NCBI GenBank assembly: GCA_036365455.1 | Contig: JAWQUS010000009.1 | Location: 2,758,001-2,822,000 of the forward strand | Source of the DNA: Macrosoma leucophasiata | Lineage: Eukaryota; Arthropoda; Insecta; Lepidoptera; Hedylidae | Length of the DNA stretch: 64,000 nt | Direction of reading: 5' to 3' | Shown here: piece by piece, positions 56,201 through 58,542 of the stretch | How the letters are laid out: each line of letters starts with the position of its first letter | How positions within the stretch are numbered: the stretch's first letter is position 1 | Program-made: the position numbers and the translations under genes | The notes under the pieces: model-generated | Databases searched by the model: none | Told to the model about the DNA's origin: nothing | Seen by the model: only the letters and a program-made list of their open reading frames with translations

Positions 56201-58542
56201 AAAAAAGACACCAATGTTCCAACTAAATATTTAACTAAAAGTGACATAAATAAGCAAAATGTTTTTGTATTACGTAAAACTTTAACGGTCCAGAGTAGGG
56301 GCTAATTGTAAACACAAGCTGTATTTTCGGTATCTTCACACACGCCCGTTACACGCAGGGTTGCCAAGTGTCATAAAGTATTGTTTAATATTTCGTACCC
56401 GTGTGCGTATACACTGATATGAAATAAATAGTATGCAAGAATACCTTCTACTTTTCGGGGACCTATTTCAAGTCAGAGATAATGTGAGAACAAAACCGAC
56501 AATATCTGGTGTAACATTATCAATTAATCACACATTAATACGATGGACTAAAAACAAACAAATTTTGGTATATCGTATCATGAGCAGTTCCCATTTCATT
56601 ATATTTCAATTAAATTTAGTAAACACAAGTTAGTTAAAGACACAAGCATGTTTTAATTTTAAATATTTAAACTTTTACAGGCGTTATATATTATGTATTT
56701 AGTTGAATACATAAAAGCCGGACAAATGTTGACAACCCTATATACATACACGCGCCATATACAGAATCTGGCGGTGTCAATGGTGTCAGGGTATCACCCG
56801 AAAACCTCAGCAGTTCGGAAAACGATCGGATAACAAATCTCTGCGGCCATTCAACGGATTTGAAAGTTTCTATCGGCGTTACATTGTGGTGTTTAATACG
56901 TGATAAGAATGCCTTTGCTACATGATGTTACGGTAGTGGAGCCACCACGGAAGGTGTTCGAGGATCTGGGACGTACTTAATTGATCGATCTATCGTTAAA
57001 TGGTTTTTTTCAACTTCACCGTTGCTCGGTTCAGTTTTAGAATAAACGACCTCGTAATTTGTAAACGAATTATGATTGCAACAAGACTGTTATAAGAGAT
57101 GCTGATATGGCCCCAGAGCTTAAAAATGGCAACGCATCTGTCTCGGCAGAGTTTCAGTAGAGCAGCAATACACAAACCCGACGAAAATGCCACAATATTG
57201 CGTCAGCACATTTCGGTGTTAATTTTATTATGATAATATATCGCAGTAATAAATTCTTTTACAAGCCATAATGAATCTTTACTGGTGGTAGAGCTCCAGT
57301 GACAGAGCTCGCGGGCGTAGGCACCACCGCATTACCTAATATACTTGCCGCTAAATGGTAGTGTTTAGCACTATCGTGTTCCGGTCAGGTGGTAATGTAC
57401 GGCCCTGTAATTTCCGGCACAGAGGCATAACACCTTAGGCCTCAGGAGTGGTAACGCATCTGCATTTTGACCTCGGTCTTTGTGTGGGTGTCTATAGGCT
57501 GCAGTCATCACTTAACATCGATGTGAACTGCATGCTTGTTTGCCACATCCTTTACATAAAAAAAAAAAAAAATGAAAGCCAGAGAAATATCGAGCCAAGT
57601 TACATTTAAATCTTCGATTTTTTGACACACACAGCAAAGGCTTCAGAAGCGGCAATAAACGATTGATACCTTTTTTAACTAGACTCATCAATTGCTTTTA
57701 CATCTGCGAAAAATGTTATGAACAGTGTCCCGGGTTTAAACATTTTATAGAATGGATAAAAAGGCTAATAGACTAGACTAAATAGCTAAAAAACAATGTA
57801 TTATTCCAACTGGTTTTCTAAACGGAGTTGTACAATGTTTATCTACGCAATATACATTCTATATCGTGACTACGTTTATAAGAACTGAGGATCTGGAATC
57901 CATTACTAAAAATCACAAATAACGGTAAAACCTACACGCTTTAATTGAGGAAGCTCCTCGCGGTCGGTTTCTTTGCGAATTTCTTTGATTTGTAAAATTC
58001 GCTAGCTTGTTTGCGTAAATGGAACCAAAATGGAAGCGATAATTGTATGAGGGTTATATTTCAATATATCATTATTCGATGTTTTTCTATTTAGAAACAC
58101 AAGAACATAGAGCAACACGGGCCACCGGCCGCGGCGTACCGAAGGCGAGGGAAATTACAGGGCCGTACATTATCACCTGACCGGAACACGATGCTGACAC
58201 TACCATTTAGCGGCAAGTATATTAGGTAATGCGGTGGTGCCTACGCCCGCGAGCTCCGTCACTGGAGCTCTACCACCAGTAAAAACTACTAGTAGTACTA
58301 CCCTCCGGTCGGCCGGTGGCCCGTGTTGCTGTACGCACAAGAACAACTGACCTTCAACGTTGAGCTGTATGGAGTAAGTCTGGGCCGTGCCGACACCGTT
58401 GCTGACCTCGCAGGTGTAGGTGCCCTGGTCCTCGTACCCGGCGCGCCTGATCACCAGCGTCTTGCCGTAGTTGTCCTGCGTGATGCGCTGCGACGAGAGC
58501 ATCGTGCGCCCGTCCTTCTTCCACACTATCTGCGGGAGCGGC
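20123..58542 (-). CDS. Nrg: neuroglian (L1-type cell adhesion molecule), exons from mid-Ig3 to C-terminus
   Basis: Membrane adhesion protein that joins neurons, glia and epithelia by homophilic binding, signals for axon growth, and anchors to ankyrin. Exons on the minus strand: 58352-58542, 52214-52364, 50163-50287, 40151-40292, 32570-32697, 29837-30118, 28930-29297, 27955-28116, 26794-27763, 25538-25745, 22458-22555, then either 21567-21676 or 20123-20250. All introns begin GT and end AG, and every phase fits, giving 977 or 983 codons before the stop. Domain order is half of Ig3, Ig4, Ig5, Ig6, five FNIII, one membrane helix and a short cytoplasmic tail with FIGQY. The protein aligns closely with my knowledge of Drosophila Nrg, including the two alternative last exons. 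Signal peptide, Ig1, Ig2 and half of Ig3 are outside the window. The span includes about 35 kb of introns rich in transposons. Confidence 0.97.
20461..20524 (-). repeat. 28-bp-arm hairpin in the intron before the neural last exon
   Basis: 20461-20488 (AAATATTTTATAGAACAAAT...) and 20497-20524 are reverse complements over 28 bp with a single mismatch. The loop is 8 nt (CACCCAGA on the plus strand). It would form a strong stem in the neuroglian pre-mRNA, about 210 nt upstream of the acceptor at 20251-20252. Confidence 0.9.
20525..21566 (-). other. 3' UTR of the non-neural isoform and intron to the neural exon
   Basis: On the minus strand an AATAAA lies at 21157-21162, about 400 nt after the 21567 stop. 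It is a candidate poly(A) signal for the shorter isoform. Farther on, 20810-20870 is U-rich in the transcript (TTTTTTGTATTT, TTTTTGTTTTGTTTTTTT), the type of tract ELAV-family proteins bind. The ORFs at 20,605-20,837 are low-complexity and not convincing. Confidence 0.5.
21567..21676 (-). CDS. Nrg: neuroglian alternative last exon, general (Nrg167-like)
   Basis: Acceptor CTTGCAG; the first base (21676) completes an Ala codon. Encodes GMNEDGSFIGQYGRKRRPP, then ASGQPDSASQAFATLV and TAA at 21567-21569. NEDGSFIGQYGRK is the signature of the Drosophila non-neural isoform, which stops two residues later. Here the tail runs 18 residues further and ends TLV, which fits a class I PDZ ligand. The order general exon then neural exon is as in the fly. 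Confidence 0.93.
21910..22385 (+). mobile_element. MITE, GGAGATGTTGC family, copy 2
   Basis: Same inverted ends and interior as copy 1 (AAAGGAGATGTTGC ... GCAACATCTCCTTT). It sits in the neuroglian intron 73 bp downstream, in gene direction, of exon 22458-22555. Confidence 0.85.
22458..22555 (-). CDS. Nrg: neuroglian cytoplasmic exon
   Basis: Encodes LDNKSRHSMSSGTKPG and PESDTDSMAEYGEGET, the conserved mid-cytoplasmic segment. The acceptor is TCCAG; the first base completes the Pro codon of THP from the membrane exon. The donor is CAG|GTTAGC. Both last exons join it in phase 1. Very close to Drosophila (LDNKSAGRQ...ESDTDSMAEYGDGDT). Confidence 0.95.
22744..22894 (-). other. possible extra exon, proline-rich, unproven
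   Basis: A protein-like open frame on the minus strand reads EILNLAPLIAKSQVDDSFSM, then GYLVPPPPPLASRAPHDC and SDITRSLDDC, followed by a good donor (TGTAG|GTAATT at 22743). It lies between the membrane exon and the exon 22458-22555. The acceptor AG at 22895-22896 puts it out of phase with the membrane exon. A weaker AG at 22840-22841 gives a 96-bp exon (22744-22839) that keeps phase on both sides. It could be a cassette exon adding an SH3-ligand-like PPPPP stretch, or chance. Confidence 0.3.
22895..23296. other. intron, no feature seen
   Basis: AT-rich intron DNA. A local inverted repeat (TAAAATTTCTTT/AAAGAAATTTTA) is at 22881-22909. Confidence 0.4.
23297..23450 (+). mobile_element. SINE 3' part (TGCCTCAGTAG family), head missing
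   Basis: Carries CCCCAGTACCTCAAAGTTTG, AAGTGCCCGGAAATATC, ACATGGGCCAAAACG and CCCCTTAGGGGATTACAGGC, the body and end of the SINE at 7684-7996. The tRNA head is absent. Confidence 0.75.
23740..25613 (-). repeat. minisatellite made from the 3' end of the membrane exon and its donor
   Basis: Thirteen near-identical units, the last being the true exon end. Reading the motif GTGCGTGTAC, units start at 23767, 23911, 24044, 24202, 24360, 24511, 24655, 24799, 24950, 25101, 25252, 25396 and 25540. Spacings are 144, 133, 158, 158, 151, 144, 144, 151, 151, 151, 144 and 144. Each unit has 76 bp of coding sequence (DVHDRELAHGRRDYPDAGFH plus EYTHP; copy 2 lacks about 17 bp) and the donor CC|GTACGT. The rest is intron with a variable number of CACCCTG-type heptamers, which explains the 7-bp length steps. 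The twelve intronic copies are presumed non-coding. Confidence 0.95.
25538..25745 (-). CDS. Nrg: neuroglian transmembrane exon
   Basis: Acceptor CTGCCCGCAG; the first bases complete an Asp codon (DTTI|D). Encodes DGPVIMRDDKMATAG, the membrane helix WFIGVMLALAFLLLVLVLV, then the stop-transfer RRNRGGKYDVHDREL and the start of the cytoplasmic tail up to GFHEYTHP. The donor CC|GTACGT is at 25537. The last 76 bp (25538-25613) are the source or one member of the tandem array that fills the next intron. Confidence 0.96.
25905..26150 (+). repeat. dispersed repeat (CAAGCATGCAGTTCACATTG family)
   Basis: Poly-T-like start then GGCAAACAAGCATGCAGTTC, AATGCAGATGCGTTACCA, GGAAATTACAGGGCCGTAC and CGATAGTGCTGAACACTACC. 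Other copies: 46,725-47,010, 54,465-54,670, 55,080-55,500, 55,918-56,150, 57,280-57,570, 58,148-58,285 and 63,945-64,000. The order, and a poly-A end in the reverse orientation, suggest a retroposed element. Confidence 0.75.
26160..26425 (+). pseudogene. LINE ORF C-terminal scrap
   Basis: Frame 26168-26419 with ERMTKQIYNANVDGCRGPGR, then RRACMKRMMKVDEAREVC and RDIWRSTLSAYPVRDLA. This matches the usual C-terminus of insect endonuclease-reverse transcriptase LINEs. A smaller fragment of the same end (CTCCGCCTACCCCGTTAGGG) recurs at 29,518-29,575. Catalytic domains absent. Confidence 0.75.
26794..27763 (-). CDS. Nrg: neuroglian large exon: FNIII domains 2 (end) to 5
   Basis: 970 bp, acceptor TTCCTGCAG, donor ATCG|GTGAGC. 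Starts VIAVNSKGTSNVAPVEVIGW (end of FNIII-2), then FNIII-3 (APANFTLVQVTTGNTALLSW ... GHFKGYKIQTW), FNIII-4 (SFEAYPIGSSAMLLKW ... GYKIYYQK) and FNIII-5 (VFETSTLPAKEGTAHILVRW ... GLEPGQVYEVKVTA). Ends DVDTTI. The Trp and Tyr core residues of each fold are present. The GC-rich reading frames on the opposite strand are shadows of this exon. Confidence 0.96.
27955..28116 (-). CDS. Nrg: neuroglian exon: FNIII domain 2, middle
   Basis: 162 bp, phase 0 at both ends. KMPQIEHNGPGFYYLVSWRR, then DWRVSELVVPNTPTFQPYRI and K before the donor AAG|GTATTT. Joins ISWS of the previous exon to VIAVNSKG of the next. Matches MPEIEHNAPNF of Drosophila. Confidence 0.95.
28258..28585. repeat. old interspersed repeat in intron
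   Basis: Begins CTAGCGGCCCGCCTCTCC and ends with TAAAATCGGTCAAGTAGTT and TTATAATATTAG, the dispersed class also at 805-1755 and 60,520-60,840. Confidence 0.6.
28586..28929. other. intron, no feature seen
   Basis: AT-rich intron sequence without repeats I can assign. Confidence 0.4.
28930..29297 (-). CDS. Nrg: neuroglian exon: FNIII domain 1
   Basis: Acceptor CCCCCGCAG, donor TCG|GTGAGT. Encodes KPNPPALDGIECHEKVATLR, then WHSMGDNRAPILRFSIQYNT, ELSPWANYTFRVAAWNKIGA and the linker PDVPYKNPDNVEGKGRDPTN. Two N-glycosylation sequons (NTTF, NYTF) are visible. GC content is far above the flanking intron. Long frames on the other strand and in the other minus frames are shadows. Confidence 0.96.
29837..30118 (-). 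CDS. Nrg: neuroglian exon: Ig domain 6
   Basis: 282 bp. Whole Ig6 in one exon: RTIITDKPEPYEVAAGSSAT, first Cys in TFRCNANADD, Trp in DIVWLNDGQ, second Cys in DSGEYTCIARTAVDEARAQ, ending LTVQ. Acceptor CTTCCCAG, donor CAAG|GTGACA. Adds the final Ig fold before the FNIII repeats. Confidence 0.96.
30146..30604 (-). mobile_element. full-length tRNA-derived SINE, GACCCGGTTAGTCC family
   Basis: Read on minus: a tRNA-like head (about 30,530-30,604) with decayed A- and B-boxes, a body with ACGACACAGGTTTATATC and GGTCCCGGTTGCTATCGATA, and a 3' end GGGGAGAGACTCGTGCCCAG then CAGTGGGACGTATAATGGG and an (ATT) tail. It unites the head at 11,172 and 46,140 with the tails at 6765, 32,285 and 40,818, so these are parts of one family. 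Confidence 0.8.
30605..31485. other. intron, no gene seen
   Basis: AT-rich intron. At 31,270-31,310 a TGTACAATAAAGAGTATTTATT motif followed by (TTA)n resembles the 3' end of the LINE at 48,350-48,400. The ORF at 30,814-31,092 is not convincing. Confidence 0.4.
31486..31795 (+). mobile_element. tRNA-derived SINE, TGCCTCAGTAG family, copy 2
   Basis: Intact A-box (TAGCGTAGTGGTAG) and B-box (GGTTCGATTCCCGGG), better kept than copy 1. Ends in GATTACAGGCGTGAAGTTAC followed by a GTTACGTTACGTTA tail. Confidence 0.85.
31796..32284. other. intron, no feature seen
   Basis: AT-rich intron sequence; nothing assigned. Confidence 0.4.
32285..32370. repeat. SINE tail folded back on itself, 22-bp perfect arms
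   Basis: The SINE 3' end (CCCATTATACGTCCC ... GGGCACGAGTCTCTCC) is followed by its own reverse complement: 32322-32343 and 32349-32370 are exact inverted repeats with loop CCTTT. Confidence 0.9.
32570..32697 (-). CDS. Nrg: neuroglian exon: Ig domain 5, second half
   Basis: 128 bp. Encodes YNITPEGDLVIRDVSYTDVG, then TYQCYAKNKFGEKSAYGSLT and VK. The second Ig cysteine is in TYQCYA. Acceptor TTGCAG, donor AAAA|GTTAGT. Joins TGGK of the previous exon (AA|G). Confidence 0.95.
32698..34013. other. intron, no gene seen
   Basis: AT-rich intron. The short frames at 33,501-33,908 have no recognisable content. Confidence 0.4.
34014..34653 (-). mobile_element. MITE, GGAGATGTTGC family, copy 3 (longest)
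   Basis: Reverse orientation relative to copies 1 and 2. Starts AAAGGAGATGTTGCGAGC and ends TTTTTGCAACATCTCCTTT. Contains the CCATATTCGCTATGTTAG (reverse) interior and a fuller central part than copy 1. Confidence 0.85.
34803..35018. repeat. old interspersed repeat, target of the LTR element
   Basis: CTAGCTGACCCAGTAAACTTC to GCAATTGATTTTTATATATA. Its TATATA tail is split by the LTR retrotransposon and resumes at 40,048 (TATATAGAGG). Confidence 0.7.
35019..35375 (-). repeat. 3' LTR
   Basis: About 355 bp, TGT start in element direction. It contains AATAAA signals in the sense direction (for example complement of 35,069-35,075). Same sequence as 39692-40047 apart from one base of a homopolymer. 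Confidence 0.9.
35413..38523 (-). CDS. LTR retrotransposon Pol polyprotein
   Basis: 1036 codons, no stop. Domains in order: aspartic protease (VYDSGSNVSLIN, DSG site), reverse transcriptase (LCIDFRDLNKIVVPQAQPFP, SLDVNSAFWSIPL, LPFGLKTAPAIFQ, YIDDILIFS), RNase H (NIYTDGSLLGVGAIL, YTDHKPLENM), and integrase with the zinc motif (HEDLCHIGVG, CRNCEIC) and core (SIDTIGGFGG, LLTDQYPGIN, NERLNQ). The frame has no ATG at its start (first codon GTG at 38521-38523) and lies -1 relative to Gag, so it is expected as a Gag-Pol fusion by frameshifting. All catalytic motifs look intact, so the copy may still be active. Confidence 0.95.
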   Translation of the reverse strand: MTPLIKIKLLLNNKLEIYGVYDSGSNVSLINSKLLKLNTKGHNSNEENIVTINGVQKTSGLTNLKIKIFEIEENVDVYIIDEHKFRYDFLIGLDMIKKYKLVQNEELKITQKQYLHEKNSKKMEKKIDEGENEGNKYENENKINFNEHIKEEEFEIKVGHLDDDKREEINKLIQQYQSVFAKNKYDVGKVKGYEARIDLLMDKYCSKRPYRCTIEDKKEIAEQIAELLDNALIEESYSPFAAPVTLTFKKEENKKSRLCIDFRDLNKIVVPQAQPFPLIDDLMTKTRNCKFFTSLDVNSAFWSIPLRVEDRKKTGFVTQEGHFQWTCLPFGLKTAPAIFQRILCNILRKYKLTDFAVNYIDDILIFSNSFDEHISHLKQLLEAIQTEGFRLKFIKCTFASDSVKYLGHIIQYNSIQPLKDNLISIKEFPVPKTQKNIRQFLGKVNFYHKYIPRSAIILDPLHDLLRKNQKFVWSEECQNAFEKIKSLLCSQPILEIYDQNLPINIYTDGSLLGVGAILKQVQRDGKEKPVAYFSKKLNGAQKKKKAIYLECLAIKEALRYWQYWLIGKSFTVYTDHKPLENMNLKARTDEELGDLTYYLSQYDFKIKYSPGKDNLEADCLSRNPVLEPEDNLEEQLKVVNLITLEDIVIDQNQNKEIQRNNNKIIKKHNLYFKRIRNKEKIIITEEFSIKFIKRIHEDLCHIGVGQMLKTISSLYATKNLTKNIKNVCRNCEICIKNKTRGQHKYGLMSYLGPATRPFEIVSIDTIGGFGGSRSTKKYIHLLVDHFTRYAFIITSKTQGAHDFIKLINKVAETEEIGMLLTDQYPGINSKEFKKFLTDKQITIIFTAVNAPFSNGLNERLNQTIVNKIRCKINEDGENRAWTTIAHECVEKYNQTNHSVTGYAPYYLLYGTDVKVLPKELQQGGINSDWIGDKKTALNNTLKSHYYNKMRYDRNRKQREFSVGDLVYIENGNKLNRKKLDELRIGPYKIIKKKSNTIYEIDSGHRKTESNLFHITKLIPVQITEDENVQVSNGELE
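38526..38537 (-). promoter_or_regulatory. probable -1 ribosomal frameshift site, Gag to Pol
   Basis: A AAA AAC TAG on the minus strand, in the Gag frame (X XXY YYZ form). Slipping back one base enters the open Pol frame. No downstream structure was tested. Confidence 0.75.
38526..39662 (-). CDS. LTR retrotransposon Gag
   Basis: 378 codons from ATG (39660-39662) to TAG (38526-38528). Capsid-like region rich in charged residues; WIDIFERECSRFGI and LRLFMDKSCVDWYSSMI resemble gypsy-type Gag. Near the C-terminus CKICVKLNKGVRYHSEAACW is a Cys/His cluster (CX2C, then H and C) that may be a diverged zinc knuckle. The gene ends with the heptamer A AAA AAC immediately before the stop, a textbook -1 slippery site. 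Confidence 0.9.
   Translation of the reverse strand: MQMEQLRFEFTILPANDGKSNICCVTSITTKDEKKFAIPEELQSVGFHEELIETAVYNKVKNSLKKRHQTRRVWITMTDKLREIYIDADGNLQFGEQYLEEIEHNRASEEQIRDSNLLEEMFTKLIENTHDLKKQNLKYVAEKFVIEKFTSKNTNARQWIDIFERECSRFGIMKDEQKIEILRLFMDKSCVDWYSSMIIKLTLNSEWIVWKEKLCESFANQNWNQVTYALLFKYKDGSLVDYAIKKEKLLLDMRNSIDTGTLVDLIAVGLPGFVLEKINREAMNDIVCLFNEVRKYEHLVNKNRNGTYRKYENQRINITNEGRYPCKICVKLNKGVRYHSEAACWFRVREDDKLNKRYIKHVNNSVIEAELNETEQKN
39692..40047 (-). repeat. 5' LTR
   Basis: Matches the 3' LTR over its whole length except one base in a T-run. Flanked outside by TATATAGAGG. Confidence 0.9.
40151..40292 (-). CDS. Nrg: neuroglian exon: Ig domain 5, first half
   Basis: 142 bp. Encodes IPPEIKEGPENLTKVDGSEA, first Ig cysteine in VLKCRVFGAPRP, then IVKWMRDDVDVTGGK. 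Acceptor TTTTGCAG, donor CAA|GTGAGT. Corresponds to GRNVTIKCRVNGSPKPLVKW in the fly protein. The LTR retrotransposon begins 103 bp downstream in the transcript. Confidence 0.95.
40530..40700 (+). repeat. degenerate SINE head and partial SINE
   Basis: CGATGGCTGAGTAGTAGTAG and GATTCGAACCTCGAGTC resemble A- and B-boxes. AGTTTGGAAATGTGCCCG matches the body of the TGCCTCAGTAG SINE. Strongly decayed. Confidence 0.5.
40818..40900 (-). repeat. SINE/LINE 3' tail
   Basis: TAATGGCAACCCATTATACG, CACTGCTGGGCACGAGTCTC and GGGGGGAGGCCTGGAGC, the tail of the SINE at 30,146-30,604. Confidence 0.8.
40901..46139. other. large neuroglian intron, no gene seen
   Basis: More than 5 kb of AT-rich intron. A short LINE-tail-like motif (CATCAGGTGGCCCGTCTGCG) is at 41,505-41,524. 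I see no exon-like GC-rich block, no conserved domain and no RNA gene. Confidence 0.45.
46140..46343 (-). mobile_element. tRNA-derived SINE, GACCCGGTTAGTCC family, head part
   Basis: Minus strand: GACCCGGTTAGTCCAGCGGTG (A-box) and GGGTTCGATCCCCGC (B-box), then ACAACGGCACCCACGACACA. Lacks the tail, as at 11,172. Confidence 0.85.
46725..47010 (-). repeat. dispersed repeat (CAAGCATGCAGTTCACATTG family), reverse
   Basis: From TGGTGGTAGAGCTCTAGTGA to TTTGCCACTTCCGTTACATA followed by AAAAAA. Same body as 57,280-57,570. Confidence 0.8.
47270..47465 (-). repeat. very degenerate SINE
   Basis: Scattered matches to the TGCCTCAGTAG SINE body and end (ATTGGAAATGCCCAATGAA, TATGAGACATACAAAACATA, ATGGGAGAAGTAAATCCAT). 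Confidence 0.35.
47466..47845. other. intron, no feature seen
   Basis: AT-rich intron sequence; nothing assigned. Confidence 0.4.
47846..47993. mobile_element. short MITE with GCGATGCGAT inverted ends
   Basis: Left end GGGCGTTCACACAAAACTGC and right end GCAGTTTCGTGTGGGGCGCC are imperfect inverted repeats of about 28 bp, with CGCATCGCAG motifs between. Length about 148 bp, no coding content. Confidence 0.65.
48225..48360 (+). pseudogene. RTE-type LINE 3' end
   Basis: Plus-strand frame ending TRWMHVASDRSAWRSLGKAY, then VQQWTSYG and TGA (48344-48346), followed by an (ATG)/(ATT) tail. This is the usual C-terminus of lepidopteran RTE-like ORFs. Only about 35 codons remain. Confidence 0.75.
48361..50102 (-). 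pseudogene. 5'-truncated non-LTR retrotransposon, intact reverse transcriptase C-terminal half
   Basis: Minus strand. The frame 50102-48800 stays open through LSKVLERLIHQQLSSFL, SGFRPGHSTTTALVKVTED, the long ORF from 49951 (VMVLLDFSDAFNTVDFD, AGVPQGGVLSPFLFSIFINS), the YADD box (LYHLYADDLQIYMQ) and the thumb (LGVIMDSCMTWAPQ), to the stop before 48800. The 3' tail ends CTGTACAATAAAGAGTAT then (TAA)n. The missing endonuclease marks 5' truncation. The lack of stops over 430 codons suggests recent insertion. It starts 61 bp from the donor of the exon 50163-50287, in the same orientation as neuroglian. Confidence 0.9.
50163..50287 (-). CDS. Nrg: neuroglian exon: Ig domain 4, second half
   Basis: 125 bp. 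Encodes RQVTSNSIIITDLVKKDTGN, then YGCNATNSNGYVYKDVYINV and Q, with the second Ig cysteine and an N-glycosylation sequon (NATN). Acceptor GTCCACCAG, donor CAAT|GTGAGT. Confidence 0.95.
50460..50766. mobile_element. short hAT-like MITE with an internal direct duplication
   Basis: Inverted ends CAGGGTTGGACTAGGGCC and GGCCAGTCCAACACTG. Flanks TTAGTAAG and TAAGTAAC are a plausible decayed 8-bp duplication. The interior holds two diverged tandem copies of a roughly 120-bp segment (CCTCACACG ... AAGnCAGATnCTTGCGGC ... GTAGGCTG). No transposase. Confidence 0.7.
50890..52180 (+). pseudogene. non-LTR retrotransposon reverse transcriptase, frameshifted
   Basis: Plus strand, opposite to neuroglian. First frame 50914-51630: HDLLLLKLSTSGIHGSLLRW, PSGVPQGSHLGPLFFHVFIN, KYKLYADDLKLYRS and LGVILDHHLSFRPHID. 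A frameshift near 51,575 moves it to 51509-51997 (RLERVQKKFLYYLSF ... SFKNAIKCHYLRRN). The 3' end carries AAATAAAAAAG at about 52,170. 5'-truncated before the reverse transcriptase core. Different family from 48361-50102. Confidence 0.9.
52214..52364 (-). CDS. Nrg: neuroglian exon: Ig domain 4, first half
   Basis: 151 bp. Encodes APFFTEEPQFQNLAEGETAE, first Ig cysteine in IHCRAGGTPEPQ, then IAWVHNGKPIEQADPNSR. Nearly the fly sequence (WIHNGKPIEQSTPNPR). Acceptor CATCCCACAG, donor CCAG|GTCAGT. A LINE 3' end lies about 35 bp downstream. Confidence 0.95.
52598..52679 (+). tRNA. tRNA-like sequence, probably pseudogene or SINE head
   Basis: CTTCCGTAGCTCAATTGGAA gives a canonical A-box and a GCTC/GAGC D-stem. 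GCGAGTTCGAGTCTCGC is a perfect 5-bp T-stem with a 7-nt TTCGAGT loop and B-box. Acceptor GGCTTCC against TGAAGTC pairs with one G-T pair and one mismatch. The anticodon stem CTGGA/CCCAG has a mismatch, so the anticodon is uncertain. Followed by T-runs (TTTTTC), a possible polymerase III terminator. Not safely a functional tRNA. Confidence 0.5.
52680..54464. other. intron, no gene seen
   Basis: AT-rich intron without assignable repeat or exon. Confidence 0.4.
54465..54670 (-). repeat. dispersed repeat (CAAGCATGCAGTTCACATTG family), diverged reverse copy
   Basis: CACTATCGTGTTCCGGTAAC, GGTGGGAACGCATCTGCATT and CATCACTTAACATCCATGTG, ending TTACATAAAAAAAA. Confidence 0.7.
55080..55500 (+). repeat. 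two dispersed-repeat copies with an 84-bp tandem duplication
   Basis: Copy a at 55,080-55,250 and copy b at 55,255-55,500, same orientation. Within b, the block starting CACATGGATGTTAAGTGATG (about 55,300) is repeated at about 55,388 with a TAGCTCCACTACTACTAGTC core. Confidence 0.75.
55918..56150 (+). repeat. dispersed repeat (CAAGCATGCAGTTCACATTG family)
   Basis: TTTTTTTTTATGTAATGGAA start, GGCAATCAAGCATGCAGTTC, and the full body to CGATAGTGATGAACACTACC. One of the better kept copies. Confidence 0.8.
56151..57279. other. intron, no gene seen
   Basis: AT-rich intron; no assignable feature. Confidence 0.4.
57280..57570 (-). repeat. dispersed repeat, most complete copy
   Basis: ACTGGTGGTAGAGCTCCAGT to GTTTGCCACATCCTTTACAT followed by 14 A. 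Ends in poly-A, so it is probably a retroposed 3' end. Confidence 0.85.
57571..58110. other. intron, no feature seen
   Basis: AT-rich intron; no assignable feature. Confidence 0.4.
58111..58330. repeat. inverted-repeat cassette, 21-bp perfect arms, next to an exon
   Basis: Arm AGCAACACGGGCCACCGGCC (58111-58131, 21 bp) and its exact reverse complement (58310-58330) enclose a dispersed-repeat copy (58148-58285). The arm is part of another repeat also seen at 59,132-59,180 and, reversed, at 61,456-61,506. It ends 21 bp from the exon edge at 58352. Confidence 0.9.
58352..58542 (-). CDS. Nrg: neuroglian exon: Ig domain 3, second half
   Basis: 191 bp. Encodes PLPQIVWKKDGRTMLSSQRI, TQDNYGKTLVIRRAGYEDQG, TYTCEVSNGVGTAQTYSIQL and NVE. 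Contains the Ig Trp and second Cys. Matches fly TPLPQTVWSKDGQRI...GTYTCDVSNGVGNAQSFSI. Acceptor GTTGCAG, donor GAAG|GTCAGT. This is the first exon (gene order) seen in the window. Confidence 0.96.
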
